DNA of 64,000 nt from Oligoflexus sp. (GTDB taxonomy: Bacteria; Bdellovibrionota_B; Oligoflexia; Oligoflexales; Oligoflexaceae), in assembly GCA_014377445.1 (NCBI GenBank), contig JACMPP010000063.1, positions 32,992 through 96,991 on the forward strand, read 5' to 3'. A model generated the notes under the pieces. That model was not told the origin of the DNA and did not search any database. It saw only the letters and a list, made by a program, of their open reading frames with translations. Both the position numbers and the translations under genes were made by a program. The first letter of the stretch is position 1. Every line of letters begins with the position of its first letter. Shown here one piece after another: positions 10,045 to 18,810 of this stretch.

Positions 10045-10221
10045 TTGCGAATTATAATCCCGGGCTCGGTGCAGAAGCATCTCGACTTCTTCAAAAATGT
10101 CGACAAAATCGACTTCCGTCTCTTTTCCAAGACTTACAATCCGGCTCTGAAGAAATACGATTTTTCAATGAATACTCTGAACGAGGCAATTGATAAATCG
10201 TTGAAGGCGGGCAAGAAGTAA
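10045..10221 (+). pseudogene. Short orphan reading frame, possibly a C-terminal gene remnant
   Basis: The frame is open from 10045 to the TAA at 10219-10221 and ends with the residues KYDFSMNTLNEAIDKSLKAGKK-like tail beginning at about 10159. The composition and codon use look like a real protein: amphipathic, lysine-rich and with third-position C/G as in neighbouring genes. There is no ATG at its head, only TTG 10045 and GTG 10069, neither with a ribosome site, and it begins immediately behind the act terminator. I do not recognise the family. It may be the 3' stub of a deleted gene or a small protein with an unusual start. Confidence 0.4.
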
Positions 10222-10260
10222 GTAGGGGGAGCAGCTTTTCATAAAGGTCCATATCGCAGA

Positions 10261-11487
10261 TCAAGCCTGGGCTTGAATAAGTTTGAGTGTATCGCGTGCG
10301 ATCATGATTTCTTCATTGGTCGGTATCACATAAATCTCGACCGGACTCCCCGTCTTGGAAATCTTGCCGAGCTTTTCTTTGGCTTTATCGAGCTTCACAT
10401 TCGCGTCTTTGTCAAAAAGAAGACCCATATGTTCCAGTCCGTCGGCAATTTTCTCCCGAATCAAACTTGAGTTCTCGCCTATGCCACCACTGAAAATTAC
10501 CGCTTTAACCGGACCTATGGCCGCTATATAGGCTCCGAGATATTTCCGCGCGCGATAGGCAAAGATATCTATCGCCAGTTGCGCGCGGCGATCCTGATGT
10601 TCGGCGACCTCCGCGATCAGATCCCGCATGTCGCTCGTAATCCCCGAAATACCGAGGAGTCCTGAATTACGGTTCAACAACGATTGCACCTCGTGAAAGG
10701 TCATGCCTTCTTTGGTGCCGATCATTTCAATGACGGATGGATCGAGATCTCCAGCACGCGTACCCATCACCAAACCTTCGGTCGGTGTCATGCCCATCGA
10801 GGTGTCGATGGATTCGCCACCGCGGATGGCACAGGCAGAACAACCATTGCCCAGATGAAAAATGATGATGTTGCATTCCTCTGCCCTGATACGGCTGACC
10901 TCGCGATAGCGCTCGCTCACATAGCGGTAGGATGTTCCATGGAACCCATAACGCCTTATCTTATGGCGACGATAACTGGAGTAGGGCAGAGCATAGAGCC
11001 AGGCGCTTTCGGGCATCGTTGCATGGAAGGCCGTGTCGAAGACCGCGACCTGGGGAATCTTAGGGCCCAGGATATCCTGGATCGCTTCGATGCCTTTGAT
11101 GTTTGCCGGATTATGCAAAGGTGCGAGCTCGATGCAATCTTCGAGCGCGCTGAGAATGTCTTTATCGATCAGTACGGAGGCCTTAAATCGCTCGCCACCG
11201 TGCACCACGCGATGGCCGACGCCATGAATATCGCCGAGGCCTTTAAAGCCAGCGATTAGATCTTGATGCTGGATAATATTTTTTATGACGAAGTTGAGAG
11301 CTTGAGTGGTATCACGAATGGGGGAGGTGAGTTTGAACGTCTTGTCCTCAATTTGGATCGTGACGAGGGCTTCGCCACCGATGCGTTCCACAACGCCTGA
11401 GACCAGGATCGATTCCGAATGATCTTCGAGGGCGGCGAGCTGAAACTTGAGAGAAGAACTTCCGTTATTGAGAACTAGAATATTCAT
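10261..11487 (-). CDS. ackA: Acetate kinase
   Basis: Acetate kinase interconverts acetyl phosphate plus ADP with acetate plus ATP. The 408-residue length is typical. Motifs seen are MNILVLNNGSSSLKF at the N-terminus, HRVVHGGERF, FDTAFH and a phosphate-binding SGGIGENSSLIREK near the C-terminus. Start 11487 has GGAGG 6 nt upstream; the upstream in-frame extension to 11544 has no support. No pta gene is adjacent, so the partner phosphotransacetylase must lie elsewhere. Together with aceA and aceB at 45-48 kb it points to active acetate metabolism. Confidence 0.97.
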   Translation of the reverse strand: MNILVLNNGSSSLKFQLAALEDHSESILVSGVVERIGGEALVTIQIEDKTFKLTSPIRDTTQALNFVIKNIIQHQDLIAGFKGLGDIHGVGHRVVHGGERFKASVLIDKDILSALEDCIELAPLHNPANIKGIEAIQDILGPKIPQVAVFDTAFHATMPESAWLYALPYSSYRRHKIRRYGFHGTSYRYVSERYREVSRIRAEECNIIIFHLGNGCSACAIRGGESIDTSMGMTPTEGLVMGTRAGDLDPSVIEMIGTKEGMTFHEVQSLLNRNSGLLGISGITSDMRDLIAEVAEHQDRRAQLAIDIFAYRARKYLGAYIAAIGPVKAVIFSGGIGENSSLIREKIADGLEHMGLLFDKDANVKLDKAKEKLGKISKTGSPVEIYVIPTNEEIMIARDTLKLIQAQA

Positions 11488-11743
11488 CCGTTGCCTCCAG
11501 GAGGCCCCTAACCGATTAGGGAGCCATGGAGCCAAAGATAGCACAAAGCCATGAAGAAAATATTCAATATCCAGCGCATCACAACTCCAGACAGTTCGGC
11601 CGCCTATGGCATTCCTCCCTTAGCTGGTCGGCAAATTTTGCACGGAATTTAGGAAAAAAGAGGAAAGGTCTGGTTTCACCGGCAATTCCTACCCAGAGGC
11701 CTTGTGAGATAATGAAGGAGAACAATTATGCCCGGAGTTTGAT

Positions 11744-11980
11744 ATGGCTGGAGCCTTTGAAATAGCTACAAAATCGGCAATTCGTGAGATTATTTTAAAC
11801 TCGGTCCATGAATCGCGCTTTGGCTACATGCTCTCTCCCGATAGCCTCGATGTGTTGAATAATCAGATTTTCGATCTTATTTTGACGAGTCGGAATCTGA
11901 AAGCCGCAGGCGATCGCATGCTGGCACAAGGCGGACCACAGTCTGCCGGAGCTTCGTCGAGGCCAATGCTTAAGCGTTGA
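11744..11980 (+). CDS. Small helical protein of unknown function
   Basis: This is a 78-residue ORF with GGAG 6 nt before its ATG and no signal peptide or membrane segment. The middle part (residues 5-60) is predicted from composition to be mostly helical; the tail is Gly/Ser/Lys-rich. It converges with the HDOD gene on the other strand and their ends overlap by 11 bp. I do not recognise a family. The ribosome site and amino acid composition make it more likely real than not. Confidence 0.5.
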   Translation: MAGAFEIATKSAIREIILNSVHESRFGYMLSPDSLDVLNNQIFDLILTSRNLKAAGDRMLAQGGPQSAGASSRPMLKR

Positions 11981-13028
11981 TCTGAGAAAGTTTGATGACT
12001 TGAAGTTCGGGGATGATCACGTCGAGCTGTTTCTCGGTGATTTGGAAGCGTCTTAGCTGATCCTGAAACAATCCCTGATCGATCTGATGGGTATCGAGGC
12101 AGATCCAGTGGCAAAGTTGGTTGGCGAGGCCAGTCACCTCCCAAAGCGAGATCTGTTTGCCTCTCGCTTGGAGGGGGCTCCTATGATGCAGTGAAATACT
12201 CTCCAAAAGCTCTTCCGGGAAGCCCCAGAACGCAGCTCCAATCTCTCCCAGCACGGTATGGTCATAACCCTTGTTCCGCTTCTCGGCGGATGACCAATTA
12301 CCCAGAATGCTCAAATTCTCCATTTCCGTCGCATAGAGATCCGCAAATTTGGGGTCGACGATCGCTAGAACGACTTTGCCGATGTTGCAGGTGCTACCCG
12401 CGAGAAAAGCTTGTTCTGGAGAAAACTCCAGTTTTAAACGCGTAACGAGATACTCGGCGACGCGGCCGGTTAAGAACGATTTGTCCCAGAAACTCTTGCC
12501 TGAAAAAATCTTGGTTTTAAGCTCAAAACGACTCACAGCCGCTATGACAACCATGTCGCGCAGGCTCTCGAGCCCGATGAAGGCGATCGCGTGGCTCAGG
12601 CTGCGGATGAGCTGGCCGTCGCGCGATTTTTGGTTGTTGGCTACTCGCAATACTGTGGCGGCTAGCAGAGAGTCGTATTTGATGAGACTGGCCATTTGTT
12701 CAGTTGTCGCGTTGGGATCTTCGAGTAATTTTTGCAGTTCCATCACATAGTTCGGCAAGCGCGGCAACTCTGTTTTCTCAGAAATTCGATTGAAAATGGA
12801 TTGCGCTTCATCAGACATCTGATTCGCAGGATTATACCAGTTGAATTTGCCTTTGATGATGATGCCGGTGGAATGGCAGCTGCAGTTGTACCAAAGGTGT
12901 CCTTGGTCACAAATACGCCATCGCGAAGTATTGCTCAGGAATTCATCCGGAGTCATAAACTTTCGCTGACAAGCATTGCAGGTTTTGATTGGAGCATCTG
13001 TCACGTAATTATTACCCCACCGATTCAC
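11970..13028 (-). CDS. HDOD-domain signalling protein with an N-terminal Cys/His cluster
   Basis: Residues about 80-290 form an HDOD domain, a relative of HD hydrolases used in signalling and cell-cycle or motility control (segments ELPRLPNYVMELQKLL, DSLLAATVLRVANN, SLSHAIAFIGLESLRDMV). As in HDOD proteins generally, the catalytic HD pair is not conserved. The first 55 residues carry Cys17, Cys20, Cys40, His44, Cys49, Cys51 and His52, a pattern that suggests a small zinc-binding module. The start is uncertain: GTG 13028 has a weak ribosome site, and GTG 13004, eight codons downstream, is a possible alternative. It is divergent from miaE. Confidence 0.85.
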   Translation of the reverse strand: MNRWGNNYVTDAPIKTCNACQRKFMTPDEFLSNTSRWRICDQGHLWYNCSCHSTGIIIKGKFNWYNPANQMSDEAQSIFNRISEKTELPRLPNYVMELQKLLEDPNATTEQMASLIKYDSLLAATVLRVANNQKSRDGQLIRSLSHAIAFIGLESLRDMVVIAAVSRFELKTKIFSGKSFWDKSFLTGRVAEYLVTRLKLEFSPEQAFLAGSTCNIGKVVLAIVDPKFADLYATEMENLSILGNWSSAEKRNKGYDHTVLGEIGAAFWGFPEELLESISLHHRSPLQARGKQISLWEVTGLANQLCHWICLDTHQIDQGLFQDQLRRFQITEKQLDVIIPELQVIKLSQINA

Positions 13029-13246
13029 TCAGGATCATCGGTCGAATTTGGCCTTTGGTGAAGTTGAACCAGAATACGCGCTCCAAGAGAAGTCTAGTAT
13101 ATTGAAATAATTGACTTAAAATTTATACCACCGTGTAACTATAATCAGGCTCAACCGCTAAGGCTTTCCGAGGCAAACCCTTTGATTGCCCCATCGCGAA
13201 AGCCATTGTATAGCAATAGCTTTGAAGCATAAAATAGGGAACTTTG

Positions 13247-13840
13247 ATGGCCATTTTTCTCGACAAGTTACCCCTGCGCGCGGATACCCCGGATGGGTGG
13301 ATTACTGCTGTGTTGGCAGACTTTCCCCTTTTTATGCAGGACCATGCGCTCTGCGAGAAGAAAGCCGCCGCCAACGCGATTGCTTTCGTCGGTCGCTGGC
13401 CGGAACGCGAACTGTTGATTGAGCCTATGATCTGCCTTGCCAAGGAGGAGTTTCAGCATTTTCATGATGTCTACAGGATCATGCATAAGCGTGGAATTTC
13501 CCTGGGCGTCATCGCAGAAAAAGACCTCTATGTCGTGGCGCTTCTCAAGAACGCCCGCCATGGACCGGAGCAGCATTTCCTCGATCGTCTCATCATCGGA
13601 GCTTTGATCGAAGCCCGTAGCTGTGAGAGATTTTGCTTGCTTGCCGAGGGCTTGCATGACGAAGATATGAAGAGCTTTTATGCCCGGCTCGCGCGTGAGG
13701 AGGCTGGGCATCATAAAATATTTCTACGCATCGCCCGTCACTATTTTGATGAGAGCGAAGTTGAACAGAGGCTCGACGAGTTGCTGGACCGGGAATCGGA
13801 AGCGATGCTTTCGACTCCCCTTCGCGCCGCCGTTCATTGA
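13247..13840 (+). CDS. miaE: tRNA-(ms2io6A)-hydroxylase MiaE
   Basis: This is a 197-residue ferritin-like di-iron enzyme. MiaE hydroxylates the isopentenyl side chain of ms2i6A at position 37 of tRNAs in an O2-dependent step. Iron-ligand segments are visible: EEFQHFH, EARSCERF and EEAGHHKIF, each with the E/ExxH arrangement of the family. ATG 13247 is used rather than the adjacent upstream TTG, with GGGA as ribosome site. It is followed after 12 nt by pepQ, probably in the same transcript. Confidence 0.9.
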   Translation: MAIFLDKLPLRADTPDGWITAVLADFPLFMQDHALCEKKAAANAIAFVGRWPERELLIEPMICLAKEEFQHFHDVYRIMHKRGISLGVIAEKDLYVVALLKNARHGPEQHFLDRLIIGALIEARSCERFCLLAEGLHDEDMKSFYARLAREEAGHHKIFLRIARHYFDESEVEQRLDELLDRESEAMLSTPLRAAVH

Positions 13841-13852
13841 AAGGAAGCATCC

Positions 13853-15169
13853 ATGAATTTGAGAAGTTTGTTTAACGAGCACGCGAAAATCCTTCAGTTC
13901 AATACCGCAGAAATTTTGAATGAACTGAAGCTTGATGCGCTGGTCATTGGTGCCGGTGAGCCTCAAATCTACTTTGAAGACGATCAGGATGTTCCCTATC
14001 GGTCCAATCATCATTTCCGTCATTGGTGTCCGATTGAAGGTCCCCATCATGTTTTGAAAATCGTTCCCGGCCAAAAGCCTTTGCTGCGCCTCTATAAACC
14101 TGCGGATTTCTGGTATGATGTGAAGCCACTTCACCAGGAATTTTGGATGGATGCCTTTCAAATCGAAATCTGCGATAAAGTCGAGGATCTTTGGAAAAAC
14201 ATCGGAGTCGGAGGCTTGGGTCGTATCGCGTATCAGGGTCCGGATCGCGAACGGGCGACGAAGCAGAATCTTCTCGTCGATGTGGAAGGTCTTTTGCCCC
14301 GCCTGAACTGGAATCGAGTGAGCAAGACCGCCTACGAACAGGAATGCCTGGTCGATGCCACGCGCATAGCAGCCAAGGGTCACATCGCAGCCGAGAGAGC
14401 CTTCCGCCAGGGAGGAAGCGAGCTGGATATTCACTTCGCCTATCTCCAAGCCACCCGCAGCCGTGAAATTGATCTGCCTTACGAAAACATCATCGCCCTC
14501 AACGAAAAAAGCGCGTTTCTCCATTATGCTGAGAAACGTGACGATATTCACAACGGTCGCGTTCTCCTCATCGATGCCGGTGCGAACGCCCGAGGTTATG
14601 CTTCGGATATTTCAAGGACCTATGCGACTGAAGATGCACCGGAAGAGTTTCGTGCCCTGCTCGAAGACATGACCAGGATGCAAAAAGACATTTGCGCTTC
14701 GATTCGACTTCATGTGCGCATGAACGATTTGCATTTTAACACGCATGAACGAATCGCAGAGCTGCTTGTGAATCATAAAATTCTTCTTGGCGTCGATGCT
14801 CAGAAAGCGATGAGCGACGGCTTGACTCTCCCATTCTTCCCCCACGGTCTTGGTCACATGCTCGGGATTTTTGTGCATGATGTGGCGGGTCGACAGATCA
14901 ATCGGGAAGGGACGATCGGTGAAAATGATCCTCGCTTCCCTAAACTCAGAACCTTGCGACCATTGGAAATTGGAACGATAGTTACCATTGAACCTGGTCT
15001 TTACTTCATAAAAATGCTCCTCGAGCCCTATCGAAAAGGCGAGTTTTCGAAGCTCTTCAACTGGACTCTGATCGAGCGTCTTATGCCTTGTGGTGGGATT
15101 CGGATCGAAGACAACGTGGTTATTTTGAAGGATCAGGTTCGCAATGTGACGCGTGAATTCCTGCCTTAA
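13853..15169 (+). CDS. pepQ: Xaa-Pro dipeptidase (M24 family)
   Basis: This is a 438-residue member of the pita-bread metallopeptidases, cutting dipeptides with C-terminal proline. The dinuclear metal ligands can be placed: Asp241 and Asp252 in DAGANARGYASD, His335 in HGLGHMLG, Glu380 in TIEPGLY and Glu419 in RIEDNV. The N-terminal 150 residues form the usual non-catalytic domain. Length and HGLGH context fit PepQ rather than methionine aminopeptidase. GGAAG precedes the ATG and the gene lies 12 nt after miaE. Confidence 0.9.
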   Translation: MNLRSLFNEHAKILQFNTAEILNELKLDALVIGAGEPQIYFEDDQDVPYRSNHHFRHWCPIEGPHHVLKIVPGQKPLLRLYKPADFWYDVKPLHQEFWMDAFQIEICDKVEDLWKNIGVGGLGRIAYQGPDRERATKQNLLVDVEGLLPRLNWNRVSKTAYEQECLVDATRIAAKGHIAAERAFRQGGSELDIHFAYLQATRSREIDLPYENIIALNEKSAFLHYAEKRDDIHNGRVLLIDAGANARGYASDISRTYATEDAPEEFRALLEDMTRMQKDICASIRLHVRMNDLHFNTHERIAELLVNHKILLGVDAQKAMSDGLTLPFFPHGLGHMLGIFVHDVAGRQINREGTIGENDPRFPKLRTLRPLEIGTIVTIEPGLYFIKMLLEPYRKGEFSKLFNWTLIERLMPCGGIRIEDNVVILKDQVRNVTREFLP

Positions 15170-15177
15170 TGCTAGCC

Positions 15178-15204
15178 GGAGGGCTCTCTTGATCGAGAGC
15201 CTCC
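15178..15204 (+). terminator. Hairpin after pepQ, likely terminator
   Basis: GGAGGGCTCTC pairs with GAGAGCCTCC, with one bulged G and a 6-nt loop. It starts 9 nt after the pepQ stop. The following T-run is poor, so termination may be partial. Confidence 0.5.
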
Positions 15205-15289
15205 TTCCTGTGACAGATTGATTCTCTTTTTGGTAGTTTTGACCGCCGAAGGAACGGCTCTTTTTGAATTTCCTTTTGAACTTCACCAA

Positions 15290-15322
15290 AAATTAAAAGA
15301 GGAGTCCACTAAGGAACTCCTC
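15290..15322 (-). terminator. Terminator of the minus-strand membrane-protein gene
   Basis: Read on the minus strand, GAGGAGT pairs with ACTCCTC around a 10-nt loop and is followed by TTTTAATTTTT. It lies about 85 nt past the stop of the gene at 15405-16070. Confidence 0.65.
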
Positions 15323-15404
15323 GAACAAATTTCGGGTGAAGCTTTATATATCTTCTTGATCGTTGGGGATTAAAGCTCGGAAACTTTCAGCCCATCCCTT
15401 AGGT

Positions 15405-16070
15405 TCATCGGAATGATTTTTCCCAAGTCACACCGATAGTGTTCTTGGATTTGTCCATCGTAGGCAGAGCGAACATGCTGAAGCGAGGTTTGTTCTGCAA
15501 GAGATCCAATTTTTTCTCAGCAGCCCATTTTGCAGCGCTGTCGTCCATATCTTCGATTTCAGCTGCTTTCTTAGCCGCTGATTCTTTCGCTCCCACATGA
15601 AGCCAAACGGCATCAACCACACCGGCCGCGTAAAGACCCATGAAGCCGAGGAGACAGAGATTGGCTTCTGTATTGGTCTTCTTCACATAGGCTGCGTTTC
15701 TCTCGAGATAAGATTGGGTCTCAGCAGAAGCCGGAGCAGCTGAAGCGCTGATCTCAGCTATTGTTGTATTGGCATCTTTGTTGGATGCTGTGATTTGTTT
15801 CTTACGATCCATGTAAAGGAAAAGCATCATAGCTTGTCCACCGCCGAGCATGCCACCGATGATGGGGCGTCCCTGACGAAACTGACCGACACCGAACGGA
15901 AGGAAGTTCAAAGCGTTATAATCAGCTTTGCCTGAACTCTTCTTTTTCATCTTTTTAACTTTTTTCACTGAAGTCGTGCCGGATCTCTTCTCAGCAGCGA
16001 TCAGTGATGGGGGAACCGCGCTAACCAGCAGGCTAAGGAGCATAATTGCCAAGACGATATACTTTTTCAT
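15405..16070 (-). CDS. Exported membrane protein of unknown function
   Basis: This 221-residue protein has a signal peptide (MKKYIVLAIMLLSLLVSAV, cut near SLIAAE) and then a Lys/Ser-rich stretch (KKVKKMKKK). A membrane-associated region begins NFLPFGVGQFRQG, with hydrophobic segments at about 75-90 and 145-160. The C-terminal part is Ala/Lys-rich and probably helical. The LPFGxGQFxxG motif recurs in uncharacterised envelope proteins, but I cannot name a function. Start 16070 has GAGGGT 5 nt upstream; an upstream codon at 16082 is possible. It is a single-gene transcript closed by the terminator at 15290-15322. Confidence 0.75.
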   Translation of the reverse strand: MKKYIVLAIMLLSLLVSAVPPSLIAAEKRSGTTSVKKVKKMKKKSSGKADYNALNFLPFGVGQFRQGRPIIGGMLGGGQAMMLFLYMDRKKQITASNKDANTTIAEISASAAPASAETQSYLERNAAYVKKTNTEANLCLLGFMGLYAAGVVDAVWLHVGAKESAAKKAAEIEDMDDSAAKWAAEKKLDLLQNKPRFSMFALPTMDKSKNTIGVTWEKSFR

Positions 16071-16348
16071 TCTTACCCTCACGAAATGTCCAATATCTTG
16101 TCGGCCGCTGCAAAAAATACTTAAGAGTCCTATTCTAGTTTTTTAAGGTGGAAAGTGCAGGAATTATCGTAGAGTAGAGTGAGGGCTTCCGGGTACAAAC
16201 TCGAATTGCCAGACCTTTGCAAAAGGATTTTCGTAAAGACCAAACTATGTCATATGGCCCGAAAATATAAGAAAAATAGTTGGATGTTCCATACTAATGT
16301 ATGGTAATTTATTTTTGGTCTTAAAACCGCCTCGGTGAGTAAACTTTT

Positions 16349-16365
16349 TAAGAGCTTAGCTCTTA
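16349..16365. promoter_or_regulatory. 17-bp palindrome, possible operator
   Basis: TAAGAGCT-T-AGCTCTTA is a perfect dyad with 8-bp arms and one central base. No T-run follows, so it is not a terminator. It may be a regulator-binding site or the foot of the leader RNA described at 16380-16502. No regulator is identified. Confidence 0.4.
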
Positions 16366-16379
16366 CCAAGCTTATTGCG

Positions 16380-16502
16380 ACGAGCCAAGACTGTTGGTAC
16401 GGTGAGGTTCAATCAATGAAGGTCAGCCCGAAGGATTTCCCAAAGTTGCCAAGCAACGTCGGAAATGCGGCTCTCACCATACGGCTTTACCGTGGTCCTC
16501 GT
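16380..16502 (+). ncRNA. Candidate structured 5' leader RNA
   Basis: Five helices can be drawn that nest without conflict. P1 is ACGAG 16380-16384 with CTCGT 16498-16502. P2 is GGTGAG 16401-16406 with CTCACC 16473-16478. P3 is ATTTCC 16435-16440 with GGAAAT 16461-16466, enclosing the hairpin GTTGC/GCAAC at 16445-16457. P4 is ACGG/CCGT at 16481-16493. The element ends about 27 nt before the chosen start codon. I could not match it to a known riboswitch class, and pairings found by eye can arise by chance. Confidence 0.35.
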
Positions 16503-16528
16503 GATCAAATGAAATGGAGCTCAAAACG

Positions 16529-16888
16529 ATGACGGAACTCGCTCAAGAAAGCAGCAAAGAGAAGAAGAAGAAAAACTTGGACGTTCAGGACGAAAGCCTT
16601 GATCAGGATAATCGTGCCGGGGCTCAAGCGGGCGGTAAAAAGCTACGTCTGACCCTTGTTGAAGATGAACAAAGCCAGCTCTTTGCATTCCAGCAAACCC
16701 TTAAAGAGCGCGGCTTGAAGAACTTTGAACTGGGTGACATTGTGGCTGAAGCCTTGGCGACCATTCCTAAAGAATGGTGGGATGCTAAAGTCGACGAGAT
16801 CACGCCTCTTGAGTGGAAACTCCATGCCGCTCTGGAAAATCCGGATATGCGCGAGAAATTGATGTCGCTTCTTAACGGCAAAAAATAA
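16529..16888 (+). CDS. Small acidic/charged protein of unknown function
   Basis: This is a 119-residue soluble protein. The first 40 residues are highly charged and low-complexity (SSKEKKKK, DESLDQDNR). Residues 42-119 look like a folded helical domain (KLRLTLVEDEQSQLFAFQQ, FELGDIVAEALATIPKEWW, LEWKLHAALENPDMREKLM). The last domain might be a DNA- or protein-binding adaptor, but I know no family for it. ATG 16529 has GGAG 9 nt upstream; ATG 16514 is an alternative with no ribosome site. It has its own terminator at 16915-16943 and a long structured leader, so it is a monocistronic unit. Confidence 0.7.
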   Translation: MTELAQESSKEKKKKNLDVQDESLDQDNRAGAQAGGKKLRLTLVEDEQSQLFAFQQTLKERGLKNFELGDIVAEALATIPKEWWDAKVDEITPLEWKLHAALENPDMREKLMSLLNGKK

Positions 16889-16914
16889 TCCGATAATCGA
16901 GCCTAAGCTTCGAG

Positions 16915-16943
16915 AAAGACCAGCTTAATCGCTGGTCTTTTGT
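16915..16943 (+). terminator. Rho-independent terminator
   Basis: AAAGACCAGC pairs with GCTGGTCTTT around a 6-nt loop and is followed by TTTG. It closes the small gene at 16529-16888. Confidence 0.85.
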
Positions 16944-17057
16944 CTATTGGGGCGCTTCAAACCCGTTGTTTCCTACAGAATTGACGCGTTCTGATCAGGC
17001 TAAGATTCTGCTATTGTCGGGGCTCGCCAATGGCTTTTCTTAAAGGTGATTTTTTTC

Positions 17058-18740
17058 ATGAACGAGATCGACAAAACCCCTGCAGCAAACTTTATTCGTA
17101 CGATTATCAATGAGGATCTGAAAAGCGGTAAAAACGGTGGACGTGTCGTCGTTCGCTTCCCGCCAGAGCCCAACGGATATCTGCATATCGGGCATGCGAA
17201 ATCGATTTGTTTTAACTTCGGTTTGACCAAAGAATACGAAGGCGGTCAGTGCTACCTTCGAATGGATGATACCAATCCTGCAAAAGAAGAAAAAGAATAC
17301 GAAGACGCTATCAAAGGCGACATCGAATGGCTGGGCTTCCAATGGGGCAGTCTGATGACCCATGCCTCCGACTATTACGAAGTCTTCTATGAAAAAGCCG
17401 AGCTCCTTATTAAAAAAGGTCTCGCCTTCGTTTGTTCGTTGAACGCAGATGAAGTGAGAGCTTATCGCGGAACGTTAACCGAAGCGGGTCGACCAAGTCC
17501 GAATCGCGACCGCAGTGTCGACGAAAACCTGGAGTTGTTCCGCCGCATGCGCAAGGGTGAGTTTCCCGACGGGACTTATACCCTTCGTGCCAAGATCGAT
17601 ATGACTTCGGGCAACATCAATCTCCGCGATCCAACGATCTATCGCATTCGCCATCTGGAGCATCACAGGACGGGCAAGACCTGGTGCATCTATCCAATGT
17701 ATGACTACGCGCATCCTTTGAATGATGCGCTCGAAGGGATTACGCATTCGATCTGTACTTTGGAATTCCAGGATCACCGTCCACTCTACGACTGGTTCGT
17801 GGCGAATTGTGATATGACCTATCGTCCGCAGCAAATTGAGTTCTCGCGCCTCAACGTCAACTACACTGTGACGAGTAAACGCAAACTCAAAAAGCTCGTG
17901 GACTCGAAACTCGTCGGAAGCTGGGACGATCCCCGCATGCCCACGATTCGTGGTATGCGTCGTCGCGGATATTCGCCAGCGGCTCTCCGTAACTTCTGCG
18001 AACGCATCGGTATTTCGAAAAAAGACACGATTATCGACATGAGCATTCTCGAAGAGGAGATCCGAAACGATCTCAACGAAAATGCCTTGCGTGGTCTCGC
18101 AGTCCTCGATCCGATCAAGGTTACGATTACGAATTATCCCGACGCGGATGAAGTCCTGCGCGTGCCCAACCATCCGCAAAAAGCCGAGATGGGCGAGCGC
18201 GATCTCCCTTTCTCCAACACGATCTATATTGAACGTGACGATTTCATGGAAGAGCCTTCGAAGGGCTTCCATCGCCTGAGTCCAGGCAAAGACGCCCGCC
18301 TACGTTACGCCTACGTTATCCGTTGCGATGAAGTGGTCAAAGATGCGAGTGGGCAAGTCGTAGAGCTTAAATGCACTTATGATGTGGACACCAAAGGCGG
18401 GCAGAACCCGAAAGACGGCCACAAGGTGAAGGGCATTATCCACTGGGTCGATGCGAAAAAAGGCGTAAAAGCTGAAGTTCGGCTCTACGATCGCCTCTTT
18501 AAAGTGGCAAATCCTGCTGGACTCGACGATGCGGACTTTATCGCTGAGATCAATCCTGATTCGCTCGTGTTGCGGAGAGATGCTTATATTGAGCCGGCCC
18601 TCGCACAATCGGCTCCGGAAACACGCTTTCAGTTTGAACGCCTCGGATTCTTCACAGCCGATCGTAAAGATCATGATGCGACGCATCCCGTGTTCAACCG
18701 AACTGTCACACTTCGGGATACCTGGGCTGAAAAAGCCTGA
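17058..18740 (+). CDS. glnS: Glutaminyl-tRNA synthetase
   Basis: Class I aminoacyl-tRNA synthetase charging tRNA-Gln directly. The HIGH motif is in [15 protein letters not shown], and the KMSKS-equivalent is [11 protein letters not shown]. The catalytic domain carries the typical [10 protein letters not shown] and the [16 protein letters not shown] acceptor-binding segment. The C-terminal anticodon-binding beta-barrels follow from about residue 320. At 560 residues it is standard length. ATG 17058 is chosen; an in-frame GTG at 17046 lies inside the AAGG ribosome site. A direct GlnRS lowers the need for the GatCAB transamidation route for Gln-tRNA. Confidence 0.97.
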   Translation: MNEIDKTPAANFIRTIINEDLKSGKNGGRVVVRFPPEPNGYLHIGHAKSICFNFGLTKEYEGGQCYLRMDDTNPAKEEKEYEDAIKGDIEWLGFQWGSLMTHASDYYEVFYEKAELLIKKGLAFVCSLNADEVRAYRGTLTEAGRPSPNRDRSVDENLELFRRMRKGEFPDGTYTLRAKIDMTSGNINLRDPTIYRIRHLEHHRTGKTWCIYPMYDYAHPLNDALEGITHSICTLEFQDHRPLYDWFVANCDMTYRPQQIEFSRLNVNYTVTSKRKLKKLVDSKLVGSWDDPRMPTIRGMRRRGYSPAALRNFCERIGISKKDTIIDMSILEEEIRNDLNENALRGLAVLDPIKVTITNYPDADEVLRVPNHPQKAEMGERDLPFSNTIYIERDDFMEEPSKGFHRLSPGKDARLRYAYVIRCDEVVKDASGQVVELKCTYDVDTKGGQNPKDGHKVKGIIHWVDAKKGVKAEVRLYDRLFKVANPAGLDDADFIAEINPDSLVLRRDAYIEPALAQSAPETRFQFERLGFFTADRKDHDATHPVFNRTVTLRDTWAEKA

Positions 18741-18775
18741 GTAGAGTCCAGAGTTATTTTAAAGGCAATTATTGG

Positions 18776-18810
18776 AAAAAGCTGAAGCCGTAAGGTTTCA
18801 GCTTTTTTTT
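18776..18810 (+). terminator. Rho-independent terminator of glnS
   Basis: AAAAAGCTGAAGCC pairs with GGTTTCAGCTTTTT (one G-T pair) around GTAA and is followed by TTT. This is a strong intrinsic terminator 35 nt after the stop. Confidence 0.95.

Larger units (their letters stand above)
16071..16528. other. Long structured intergenic region upstream of an unknown gene
   Basis: There is no convincing gene in these 460 bases. A 65-codon frame from GTG 16335 lacks a ribosome site and crosses the start of the next gene. The region is unusually rich in inverted repeats: CCATAC/GTATGG at 16289-16304, a 17-bp palindrome at 16349-16365 and a nested set of helices at 16380-16502. It probably contains the promoter and a structured 5' leader of the gene at 16529. 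Confidence 0.6.

Noticed and set aside
16335..16532. 65-codon frame from GTG before the small unknown gene
   Set aside because: No ribosome site; it overlaps the start of the better-supported gene and the predicted RNA helices.
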